This document shows, piece by piece, positions 1-9,538 of a stretch of DNA of 64,000 nt. Every line of letters begins with the position of its first letter. Position 1 is the stretch's first letter. The position numbers were made by a program, and so were the translations under genes. A model generated the notes under the pieces. The model did not search any database and had not been told where the DNA came from. It saw nothing but the letters and a program-made list of their open reading frames with translations. Source of the stretch: Termitomyces sp. T153 (lineage: Eukaryota; Basidiomycota; Agaricomycetes; Agaricales; Lyophyllaceae); assembly GCA_018296165.2 (NCBI GenBank), contig JACKQL020000069.1, positions 62,001-126,000 of the forward strand, given 5' to 3'.

Positions 1-1544
1 GACCGAGACAACAGAAAATTACCTCGGAGGTTGAGTATATGACTGTACCCGAGCCATCACTCTCTCGGACAATACGGATGACTCAGGTCATTCTGACTAC
101 CCTTCCAATATCCGTCAACGTTGAAGATTTCTTTCGTGGCTCTCGGTATGGAATTGACATGACTTCTGCACCTCCAGTCTCAATACGGTTCTTTTCAGGC
201 TCTTTTCCAAATTTACGATATCAACAACAAGTCACCAACATGTACGGATATGTGCTGCTAAACTGATGACTCAGAAAGACGGACTCGATGGAGTCAAGAT
301 CTCGTCGACCGCGACCAAGAATCGCTCAGTGGTGGTACAGTATTCCTAACTTGTTTGGAAGGATCTCGGTGACCTTCGGGTTCTATTCAGACTGTCACTC
401 CTGCTCAACCGGTTAACTTCTTGTTCCACATCGATTCCGCTCATGGCCCGGGTCTGTCAAATTCCAAATTGGCTTGACTCTGACTAACTTTTCCCCCAGT
501 TCACGAATCGTTAATCCTACGAATACGATATCGCATGTTACGGGAAGGTACAGCATCTTTCCCGCTGGAGTCTGTCGGGCTACTCATTTTTCATAGAGGT
601 CGAGGCTGTAGTGAACCAAACTGTCGCAAAAGTGGTCGTAGAATCGCCCACCCCTCATCAGCACCGCGCAGCTCTCATAAATCAGCTTGTCGAGGCATTG
701 GAAGGCGATGCTGGATGGGTCGGCCTGTATGGGATAACAGGGGAACTCAAGGTCCCTGATACTCCCAAGGACGCAGCGAACAAAGAGACTGCCGAGTTGC
801 TCAAAAAGGCGAAGGAGGTTCGATCCTCCGCAAATACCTTTACGCATTGATGTGACACTTCGATCTAGCTTCTCAAAGACCATAGACACCCTTGTCCGCC
901 TGAAGGGAAGTGGAGGGAGATCACAATACCAGTCGATGTGCCACATATGAACGTATGGTTAAATTTGATAACTTATCTTACCTTTCGTGTTAATTCCATT
1001 ATCATCCAGATCGTGGCTTCTGTTAGCCTCCAAATTCTATCGACACCGTTCAGCGACTCGTCTGTAAAGACAGGCTCGTTACCTCCTCTATATGCGGGGC
1101 AACCGATGTCTGCGACCATTTCAATCCGTACGTCCTTCCACTGGGGCTCCGGCGCGGGGAACAAGGAACATCGATACATGCTGAGATACGACGTGGAGGA
1201 GATGGTACGCGACTGGCTCGTGAGTGGACCAAAACGCGGGGACTTTACTGCTGCAGTAAGTTGTCTCGTCACAATTCATGGTGCTGAACGATCATATTTG
1301 CCTTTTGAAACAGGATGGGGAGACGAAGGTAGTGCCTATAACACTCATCGCGCTTCATCATGGGGAGTTGGCGTTGCCTAAGGTGTCAGTTACAGCGCTG
1401 CCATTGGCAGGCGAGTTGACGATGGGTTCGATGGCGATACCTAGTATAGAGACGTTTCAGATCTATGGAGCTGAGACGGTGCTGGTTCTTCCTCGGGGTG
1501 GTAGGAGCACATTTGTCCTCAACATGGGCTCCAATTGCAATTAG
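1..1544 (+). CDS. TRS130: TRAPPC10/Trs130-like TRAPPII subunit, C-terminal part
   Basis: The 5' end lies outside the window. TRAPPC10/Trs130 is a TRAPPII-specific subunit that helps activate Rab/Ypt GTPases at the late Golgi. The reading frame is open from base 3. Removing seven short introns (146-198, 335-390, 452-499, 548-596, 818-868, 953-1009, 1256-1313) gives one continuous protein. Recognisable family landmarks in order are LPISVNVEDFFRG, VTPAQPVNFLFHIDSAHG, RYRMLREEVEAVV, an ITIPVDVPHMN strand, YDVEEMVRDWLVSGPKRGDF and the terminal LPRGGRSTFVLNMG. The stop is TAG at 1542-1544. All introns are GT..AG and restore the frame, so the gene looks intact. The fourth exon boundary pair (818/868) is the least certain. 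The family call rests on remembered conserved motifs, not an alignment. Confidence 0.82.
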
Positions 1545-1711
1545 TTTACCTGTGTATGTTGTTCTCTAGACTTTTGGGCAGTAGTGAGCAGAGGTTTTTT
1601 TTTCCGTGGAGCAGAGTAATGATCGAGTTGCCAAACGATAGAAGGTATCGTTGAAAGTTAGAACAGTCTTCATGGACAATCGTGTGGTGAAGCTTGAATG
1701 GAAGTAAAAAG

Positions 1712-1801
1712 CGTCACCTGAGCGATTCGAACACTCGCGCACAAAGTGCAACCGCTTGAATGTATAGCAGGCGATCCCGTTAACCACTCCGGCAAAGTGA
1801 C
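1712..1801 (-). tRNA. tRNA-Ser(GCU), 8-nt intron
   Basis: On the minus strand the acceptor stem GTCACTT pairs with AGGTGAC (one G-T pair), followed by discriminator G. The D-stem is CCG/CGG around GAGTGGTTAA. The anticodon stem is ATCGC/GCGGT with loop CTGCTA..A, giving anticodon GCT. The long variable arm GCAC-TTT-GTGC is typical of serine tRNAs, and the T-arm contains GTTCGAATC. An 8-nt intron sits one base 3' of the anticodon. A run of T follows the gene as an RNA polymerase III terminator. First of three copies. Confidence 0.88.
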
Positions 1802-2402
1802 TGTGACGACCAATTTGAATGATCTCCTCAGGAATGCGATGTGTCAAGGCGGAAAGTCGAAACTAATGGACAACTTCATACTTTAAGTGCCTCATTCGAG
1901 ACGTTCCTTTATGAGTTGTTCATCTTATTGTAACTACGGCTGTTTTCACCTTCACTATGCTTCACTCGATTTATTTGCTCAAAGCAAAGTCGAATGACCA
2001 GAAATTGATCATAACTCATGCCAGATAAACGAGGCCGACTCAGATAACAATAAAAATCGATTCTATTGATCGACGGTATCATTCAAAGCATTGCGACAAA
2101 ATTAATGCACTCCAATATCAAGTCTACGTATATGCATTTTACAGTTCTTTGTCCTGCATGATGGACATACGCCTTTCTGCTCAATAGGCTTAGAGAAGAG
2201 CATGAGTGATTTGAATCAATTAAGTAAGTGGAAAGTTTTTACTCACGGTATGCAGAAAAGATGGTCACAGCGATGCGACGGACTTTGGGTGACTGAGGCA
2301 GACTGGGCAATAGTATGAGCGTGATACGCTCAATACATCACGGTTACGGCGAGCTATGAAGTTCTAAGACGCAAAGTTAGCAAAAGTAGGGAAAAGGGGA
2401 AT
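1802..2402. other. Intergenic, nothing recognised
   Basis: AT-rich spacer between the first tRNA-Ser gene and the decayed zinc-finger gene. I see no convincing reading frame, RNA gene or repeat. Confidence 0.5.
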
Positions 2403-2992
2403 AGTATAACTGACCAGCATTGCCTGTCTGCGCTGTACGTTCGCCAACCTCTTGTCTTCCTCATGGTCGGTTGTAAACTGCTCCTCAACCTGCTTAGCAC
2501 ACGCTTCCCTCTCGATCTGTTCAGCAAGTTCCTACTCCCATCCATCTGGACGATCATCGACTGCATCCTCGTCGTCGTCGTCGTCGTCGTCGTCTGAATC
2601 ATCTGAGTGACGGATAGAGTGCTGGAGATGCACGTTGAGCTGCGTGTGTCTTGAAGAGTTTATCACACACATCGCAGTAGATGTGGTTACAAGACATCGC
2701 ATAGTGTTAAGCGGGGAAGGAAAGGTGGGGATTATATAAAATCGTGTGGCGCATGGTGCATGCGAATTTACTTACTTACTTTTCTGCGGGAGTGTCTGTT
2801 TAGGAACGCACGGTTGCAGGGCTCACAACGTGGGTGGATATTAGATGTTTGGATGTGCTGCAGCGGATCTGCGAGCGATTCACTGTATTGGTCGCACGGT
2901 GTGCAGTACATACATTGTCTCATTGAGCGCGACGGGGTCGAGATGCGATGAAGCCATTGTTTAGTTGTGGAAGAAAATGTCAGAGATGACAA
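2403..2992 (-). pseudogene. C2H2 zinc-finger protein gene, probably decayed
   Basis: The minus strand encodes a basidiomycete-style C2H2 array. A first segment (about 2786-2992) holds CMYCTPC and CEPCNRAFLNR, followed by a GTAAGT donor. A second segment (about 2403-2697) starts MSCNHIYCDVCDKLFKT and continues, one base out of frame, as QLNVHLQHSIRH, then an eight-residue aspartate run and an Asp/Glu-rich tail. A TAG stop interrupts the tail just after PDGWE. The offset between KT and QL plus this stop suggest a pseudogene. An unrecognised intron could explain the offset but not the stop. The target and role are unknown. Confidence 0.5.
2570..2594. repeat. (CGT)n trinucleotide run
   Basis: About eight CGT/GTC units in a row. 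On the minus strand they encode the poly-aspartate run of the decayed zinc-finger gene, so the repeat is part of former coding sequence. Confidence 0.8.
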
Positions 2993-3645
2993 TCAGAGGT
3001 CAAGTGCGATGGTCAGGTTGGTGACTTGACGTCGTCGTCGACGACGACGAAACGGCTCGCCTTTTATATCTTTCTTTCGCCACCTCCTTTTTACGAACTC
3101 ACTCTTCTCCGAACGTCGCAACGCCACTGCGTCACATTTCGCCACACGCACTCTTCTTTGAGTGAGTCGTTTGGCTGCAAAGAACATACTGCTCCAACTT
3201 GAACACAGCCTGCGGATCGATATTGAGGGGGCTCTTCAAGGTACTTACAACTTAAAAGTGTGGGCTTTGTAGAGAATGAGCCTGAGTTTTTGTGAGAGGA
3301 GTATGTATTATGCATACATAATATGAAGGGCTGGATGAGAATATGATGAGATCAGAATCGAATTAAGAGCCAAACCAGAAAAGTGCCCTTCAATCTTCTC
3401 ATGTTCAGATTGCTCTGAGGAGGAAACCTGATCTTAATGACGAGCATGGAAGAATACTTACTTACGTAGGAGCGGCGGCGGCCTGGGCGTTTTGCAACCC
3501 TCAACGCTTCAAGTTTCGGTTCGAAAGACTGAGATATGTACACAGTCCACACCAAGACCAAGTGTAGTGTGTAGTGTATACACACTAACTAACCCCATCA
3601 ACCACAACCAAAAAAAAGAAAAGAAAAAAAAAGAAGAAGAAAAAG
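2993..3645. other. Intergenic / possible upstream exon region
   Basis: Lies upstream of the decayed zinc-finger gene. It holds a short GTC/GAC-rich patch near 3030-3050 and an A-rich tract at 3608-3644 that serves as the T-run downstream of the second tRNA gene. No protein was recognised. Confidence 0.4.
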
Positions 3646-3762
3646 CGTCACCTGAGCGATTCGAACACTCGCGCACAAAGTGCAACCGCTTTGAAACATG
3701 TACCAGCAGGGCGCTTGAACGTGTATAGCAGGCGATCCCGTTAACCACTCCGGCAAAGTGAC
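3646..3762 (-). tRNA. tRNA-Ser(GCU), about 34-nt intron
   Basis: The mature part matches the copy at 1712-1801 in acceptor, D, anticodon, variable and T arms. The intron after the anticodon (CTGCTA^...^A) is about 34-35 nt and differs in sequence from those of the other two copies. An interrupted T-run follows on the minus strand. Identical exons with freely varying introns indicate selection on the tRNA only. Confidence 0.87.
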
Positions 3763-6176
3763 GATGGTCGATCATTGATCAACTTTGGAGGGGAAGAGAA
3801 GGTCACGCACTAACCAATCGGGACCCCACCGTGTGCGCTACTGTGACATTTGGGTGAGATGAGTATGTATGTGTGTGTGTAGTAGGTACAGCCCCAAGAT
3901 TCGAGGGATGTATGTTGTATGTACCCTGTCCGACTGACAACGTACGTATCCATATCGGCCCGTCAGCCGTCAGCCGTCGGCGGTCGAACTGAAGAGAAGT
4001 CGATGATCAATTTCATCCATGAAGGGCGCGCTCTTCGGCCGCAATGCCCGCTACTTTTCGCTTTCACCCATCACCAAGTATGTAATAACTAATTCAATCA
4101 CAACAACATATCTTTCATGACGATCTGAACATTCCAACAACATATTCTCGGTCTCGGCCTGAGAGTTGCACCGAGCTATACGATGCCTCAAGTGGTCGGT
4201 CTGTTACAGAAGCAAGCAAAAGCAAAGAATTCCTTGGATGTAACAAGCCTCAGTGTTCATGTTCATGTACAAAGGGCAATCAGTAAGCTTGTAGCAAACG
4301 CACTAATGTCGATTTACATCATGTGACACATATATAATGGCATGTGACCAACGTGTAGCGTCTTTATTAGTTGGTAAGTAAGGCCTTTCTATAGAAGAGA
4401 ACTTGTTACAACTATGCTTTTGTTCATTCAACGCCATCATATCTGTTGTCAGACGTACTGCCTTTGTTTTCAATCATTTACATAGTTACACGCTAATTTG
4501 TCCTTGTGGCCGACAATATTTGTTTAACTCTATACTTTCAAAATGTCCAGGATAATCCATATGTTTCATGCTCGAATCCATAGCCCCGTGGTTCTACAAG
4601 ATGCAAAGGATGGATTGAGTTTTGTCGTGAAGAAGTTTCTGGATGTTTTGTTAAACATCAACCTTCTTTTTCTTTCCTGGAGGTAAGTTACACAACCAAT
4701 GTAACCAAGCACCAATTTATTGTACAGGTCACACAATCATTCTCATACCTCATCAAAGTATCACACATTACGAGGCTTCAACCATAGCAGCTCAATGGTC
4801 ATGATATTACATGTGTTGAAAAAGAACGACCGAGCATGGAGTTATGGAATGGGGGACACAAATTTCTGATGGAGGGCCAAGTGAGAAACACAAACGAGGG
4901 CTGGATGTTACAAACCAATGGATAACATTTGCACATCCAGTATACATCCAGTATAACAATGCTGGTACATAACTTTGGAGGCCAAACATACAACAAGATG
5001 CAAAAAGATCAACCTTCACACCAGGACCCATAACCAGAGTGCTATCAATTGAATTGAGGGATAAGTCATAACTGATTAAAGTAGAGGGGAAACAAGATTG
5101 GACATGATCAGCAATAGGGATGTAAATCCCAGGGATTGAGAATTTATCTCCCATATGCAACAGAGAATCAATAATTTCTGGACACAAAGGCTGAGAGCTC
5201 AGAAAAGATCTAAAGGATTCAGAGTATGTACACCAGTGAAACATGAAACAACATATGGTTCAAATGAGTATATAGTGCAAAGAAGGATAGAAAAATTGAC
5301 AGTGTCCTCACTGATAATGCAGATGGTATGTATCTGTTGACTCTGGTGCAATGAACATGCACTCCACATCACCTTAAATACTGGCAAAAGCCTGGCAAAA
5401 ATAGAAGTGAGAATGCAAAAAATCGAATTGCCAATCAGCTGGACTAGATTGCCATCAGAGAAAGAGACAGAACAGGTAGAGGGAAAAGGGACATTGCAAT
5501 AAGTTAGAGACAAAATACAGAAAAAAAGGGGGGCATGTGGATACCGAACAGAGACATATGATCACAGTGGATTCACGTTGATAGCTGCTGCGAGGGAAGA
5601 ACTCGGACTCGGACTAAAAGTTGGCACAGCTTATCTGAAAGGTCGAACAACGAATAAGGAAACGACGGGAAATAAATGGAAAGGATGGAAATGAACACTC
5701 GGCAAAAAAACGGCCCGGGCGGATCAACGGTCCGGAAAACGTGACTTTTCAACCGAATCAACCTTGTAGCGGGGATGATCGCAGTCCTAGTCAAGAGTCG
5801 GATCTCAGAACACGTAGTAGTATGAATCAAACAACCAATACCAATAAATCATCTACTTCTACTTCTACTTCTACTTCTACTTCTACTTCGATGCAATGCA
5901 CACTCATGCCTCAAACATATACTGCTGCTGCTACTATATACAACTCCAGAATCCACAATCCACAATCACAGACAGAGTACAGAGACAGACAGTTCCATAT
6001 ATATCGATACATCGATACATCGAAACAAACACTCCCGATTCCCCCTTCCCTCCTAAGCCAACTTCCCCATACGGACAAAAGGGCCCGTGTATTATGTATG
6101 TATATACGTATACGTATACCTACTTGTCACCATCCTCGTTTCCACCCAAACCCCAAAAAAATCCTCAAAAACACAC
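3763..6176. other. Long intergenic stretch, no gene recognised
   Basis: About 2.4 kb without a supported gene. A minus-strand frame at 4807-5244 and an overlapping one at 5199-5513 are open, but they have no recognisable domain and lie among stops. The region contains a CTTCTA microsatellite (5852-5889) and TATG/TACG-rich patches. It may hold lineage-specific exons that cannot be judged from sequence alone. Confidence 0.45.
5852..5889. repeat. Hexanucleotide microsatellite (CTTCTA)n
   Basis: About six uninterrupted copies of the six-base unit tctact/cttcta. Non-coding as far as can be seen. Confidence 0.85.
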
Positions 6177-6292
6177 CGTCACCTGAGCGATTCGAACACT
6201 CGCGGGCAAAGCCCAACCGCTCTCGTACAATCCTGTTGTTCTGTGCTGTGGATCATAGCAGGCGATCCCGTTAACCACTCCGGCAAAGTGAC
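6177..6292 (-). tRNA. tRNA-Ser(GCU), about 34-nt intron
   Basis: Third copy. Acceptor, D-, anticodon and T-arms match the other two. The variable arm is GGGC-TTT-GCCC instead of GCAC-TTT-GTGC, a set of compensatory changes that keeps the stem paired. The intron is about 34 nt and unrelated in sequence to those of the other copies. T-runs follow on the minus strand. Confidence 0.88.
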
Positions 6293-6381
6293 TTGCGGAG
6301 AATTCCTAAGCGCCAGTAGTCTAAGCGTGTGTCGATGATACAGGGATGAACATTACTCGTTATACGATAACTATAAATTTT

Positions 6382-7695
6382 CTACGCCGTCGTCTCCTGT
6401 TCAATAAACTCGCGCATGTACGCCACGAGCTTGTCCACCCACTCCTCAGTGACAGCATTATAAAGCGACGCCCTCATCCCCCCAACAGATCTACAACAAA
6501 ACAAATCAGGCCAACGAAAACACACACACAAAACGCGCCACACGCACCGATGGCCTTTGAGCCCCTTGAGCCCCCTCTGCTCCGCGCCGTCCAAAAACCT
6601 CTTCTCCGCGCCATCACCACACACGCCAAACGTCACATTCATCCAGCTGCCCTGGCCCCTCCTCACCTTGGGCCTAAACACGCCCCTCCGCTCGCCCTCC
6701 CACAGCACCGCATAAACGCTGTCCATCTTCCTCCTGTTCACCTCCTCGCACCCCCTGACGCCGCCAAGCGCCGCCATGCGCTCCAGCACGAGCCCCACGA
6801 CATAGACCGCAAACACGCTGGGCGTGTTGGGCATGGAGTCCTGTGCGGCGTACGGGGCGTACGCAAGGGACACGGGGACGGGGTAGCCGCCGAAGGGCAG
6901 GGCGGCGTCGACGTCGACGATGCAGTCTTTACGGACGATGACGATGCTGGTGCCGGCGGGGCCGAGGTTCTTTTGTGCGCCGGCGAATATGACGGCGTGG
7001 TCTGCGAGGCGGGGGATGGGGCGGCTCATGAACGAGGAGGAGTAGTCTGCGACGAGGGGGAGGAGGGGCTCGGTGGGGAGGAGGTGGAATGGGAAGGCGT
7101 CGGGGCCGTCTGTGTGGGAGAACTGGGTGCCCGAGACAGTCTCGTTCTCGCAGTAGTAGATGAGGACGGGGTTGGGGGAGAAGGAGTAGGCGGCGTGCGG
7201 CGGGAGGCCGTCGAATGATTTGCGGTCTGCAGAGTGGGCGCGGGAGTCTGCGGCGATGCGGACGGTGGCGCCGTGGGCGAGGCGCGTGGCTTCGGTGTAC
7301 GAGGCTTGGGACCATGTGCCGCTGAGGACGTAGTCGAGCACGCGGTCTTTTTCGTCCATGGCAGGATGGAGCAGGCGGTGGCGCGCGAGGAGGTTGAGCA
7401 CGACGGCCGAGAACTGGGTCGTCCCGCCGCCCTGCATGAAGAGGATCTCGTGGGTCGGGGGCACGTCGAGCTGCTCGCGGATGAGCTGGGCGGTGTGTCT
7501 GATGTACGCGTTGAACTCTGCGGAGCGATGCGAGATTTCGGCGATGCCGATGCCTGTGTTGTTGAAGTTGAGCAGGCCCTGTGCGGCCTCGACGAGCACA
7601 GACTCGGGCAGCGCAGACGGCCCCGCTCCAAAGTTGGCCAGCCGGTTTGCTGCCATCGACGCAGGAGTCAAAAAAGTCACGGTCACGGGTAACAT
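6382..7695 (-). CDS. SER1: Phosphoserine aminotransferase
   Basis: PLP-dependent class V aminotransferase that converts 3-phosphohydroxypyruvate plus glutamate to phosphoserine, the second step of serine synthesis, probably cytosolic. The N-terminus NFGAGPSALPESVL and the ISHRSAEF segment are family hallmarks. AGAQKNLGPAGTS holds the PLP-binding lysine, and GGMRASLYNAV marks the C-terminus. One intron at 6491-6547 joins KGHR to SVGGMRASLYNAV. The listed start gives 418 residues. A second Met 13 codons in (ATG at 7654-7656) begins MAANRLANFGAGP and better fits the usual length of about 395-405. All key motifs are present, so the gene appears functional. Confidence 0.92.
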   Translation of the reverse strand: MLPVTVTFLTPASMAANRLANFGAGPSALPESVLVEAAQGLLNFNNTGIGIAEISHRSAEFNAYIRHTAQLIREQLDVPPTHEILFMQGGGTTQFSAVVLNLLARHRLLHPAMDEKDRVLDYVLSGTWSQASYTEATRLAHGATVRIAADSRAHSADRKSFDGLPPHAAYSFSPNPVLIYYCENETVSGTQFSHTDGPDAFPFHLLPTEPLLPLVADYSSSFMSRPIPRLADHAVIFAGAQKNLGPAGTSIVIVRKDCIVDVDAALPFGGYPVPVSLAYAPYAAQDSMPNTPSVFAVYVVGLVLERMAALGGVRGCEEVNRRKMDSVYAVLWEGERRGVFRPKVRRGQGSWMNVTFGVCGDGAEKRFLDGAEQRGLKGLKGHRCVWRVLCVCFRWPDLFCCRSVGGMRASLYNAVTEEWVDKLVAYMREFIEQETTA

Positions 7696-7850
7696 TGGAA
7701 ATACATTTCTGGGATATTCTATACGAGTACACTACTAGATGTATGGAAACAGAGATTGAGAGATATTGCGTGCGATGTGAGAATGCTGAGATGCGACGAA
7801 AGCTTGAGTACAGATACAGACGGGCAGCGAAGCCGGGAACGAAGGCTGAG

Positions 7851-7952
7851 GATGCGAACAAAGGCTGGAGGCGAAGGCTGGAGAATGCGAACGAGGGCTA
7901 AGAATGCGAACAAAGGCTGGAGGCGAAGGCTGGAGAATGCGAACGAAGGCTG
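7851..7952. repeat. Two 51-bp direct repeats plus decaying units
   Basis: The unit ATGCGAACAAAGGCTGGAGG.. (about 51 bp) occurs twice in tandem with a few changes. It is followed at 7977-8030 by shorter related pieces built on AAATGCGAAC. It sits between the SER1 start and the orphan frame at 8006-8410, so it may lie in promoter or UTR sequence. Confidence 0.7.
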
Positions 7953-8005
7953 ATAATGTGAGATCAATGGGTTTGCAAATGCGAACAATGCGGCTGCAAA
8001 TGCGA

Positions 8006-8410
8006 TCAACGGGGTGCAAATGCGAACTCGTCGTCGCAGAGCACAGGCATGAGATTGTGGAAGCGCACCCGCGACGGGACAAAGCGCGACGGGGGGGTGG
8101 TTGGACGCGACGGGGGGGTGCTGGGGCACGGCGGCGGTGTCTGGACGAGATCCGGCACAGGGCGACGGGGATCTGGGATCTGTGAGAGATCGGCAATGTC
8201 GGCGAGGGCGCCGCTGGGTGTGGCGTCGAGCGCGGCCAGCCACGGCAGCGCGTCGAACGGATGGTCTGGCAATGGGCCACGCATGGCCGGGCGGCGGCGG
8301 CTCGAGTACGGCTTTGTGCGGCGGCGCGTCGACGTCGGGCACGCGCGCCGGGGCTTCGGCAGGTCGGCAGGCGCGACGAGCAGCGGGCGGGGGGCGACGA
8401 TGGCAGGCAT
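8006..8410 (-). CDS. Orphan proline/arginine-rich protein, hypothetical
   Basis: A 134-residue frame beginning MPAIVAPRPLLVAP. Third codon positions are strongly GC-rich, as in the nearby SER1 gene, and unlike flanking DNA. It is rich in Pro and Arg, with a central MRGPLPDHPFDALPWLAAL segment, and has no signal peptide, membrane segment or known domain. A TATAAG sequence lies a few tens of bases upstream on the same strand. Other frames are also open because the DNA is GC-rich, so this could be chance. I do not recognise the protein. Confidence 0.38.
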   Translation of the reverse strand: MPAIVAPRPLLVAPADLPKPRRACPTSTRRRTKPYSSRRRPAMRGPLPDHPFDALPWLAALDATPSGALADIADLSQIPDPRRPVPDLVQTPPPCPSTPPSRPTTPPSRFVPSRVRFHNLMPVLCDDEFAFAPR

Positions 8411-9538
8411 TTGCGGGCGCTGCGGGCGAGTGTCCTTCTTATATCATCGCCCGAGACAAGGCCAAAAATGGTCACGCCCACAATGCAATCATTTGCCTCC
8501 GAGTCTCGGCTCCCATTGTTCTTTTTCTCATTCAACTCCCCCTTCAGGACCATCATTGCCTCAAGTGAAAACAATACAAAATTCAAGTCCTGACTCGGCG
8601 TCGTCTGCCCCATATGTAGCACAATTATGCAGACAATTCCTCAAAACAAGTCATCAATGTACTATCGCGAGCCATGCCAGCACTTGATTAATATCACATA
8701 CTAATACCGCCCCAATCTCTCCGGGGCCGCGTATGTAGCACATCCACAACAGTTCCCACATCGAGAACCGAGGCGGTACACTCGCGCTGCGGATCTGACT
8801 CGGGGTTTATTCTCCATCTCCATCTCCATTTTCGTCTTCACCCCCAATACATCTAAAGAACATCAAAAATCCAACGAATCAATCAATGTTTCACGTCTAA
8901 TCATGTAGGAGCCGTAAAGTCGGCGCATGCTATGCTACGCTATGCTATACCACCTGCACACATCAAGATCAAAAATTCCAAACCCCCAGAACGTACGTAC
9001 GCCATTCATCATACATCATGCGCTCCTCATCTATGTACGTATGTTTCAGAACGCAGTAGGTCCTCTTGCTTTCCATTCCTCGATGGTGTGTATACATACA
9101 TACATAGATAACACCCCCCACGGGTAGCTTTCTTTTTCTTATCATCTCAGTGTGTGTGACGACGACGAGTTTCGGGGTTCTCCCATGTATATCTCGGACT
9201 TGCGTTTACATTCCTCGATAGTGTGTATGCATAAATACACCTCAGGTGCGGCGGTTCACGCCGATAGTTATGTACGATATGAGATAGAATGCATTTCCAT
9301 GGGGTAACGGAACTCGTCGCTTATCACCATCACCTCATCTGCAGACGAAACCCAATCAAAGCCAGACAAGCTGTAACAAAAAAAAGCAAACAACGTTGAG
9401 ACTAAAAAAAACAACTATGTAGATGATGCATGCAAATGGGGGTGAGGGGGGGGGGGCGTTGATACAAATGATGTATTGGAAGATCGGATAACCAACAAAC
9501 GACAACAAGAAACGAAAGAGAGCACCCGTCCCAACCAT
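8411..9538. other. Intergenic, no gene recognised
   Basis: Spacer between the orphan frame and the 3' end of HSP90. It holds simple TACG/TACA-rich patches and a partly duplicated motif (TCCTCGATGGTGTGTATACA near 9080, a similar one near 9210). The part next to 9538 is HSP90 3' UTR. Confidence 0.45.

Noticed and set aside
4807..5513. Overlapping minus-strand open frames as a possible gene
   Set aside because: No domain, no coherent splice structure and surrounding stops; composition is like AT-rich spacer.
6346..7692. Long plus-strand frames opposite SER1
   Set aside because: GC-rich shadow frames; the minus strand encodes an intact phosphoserine aminotransferase.
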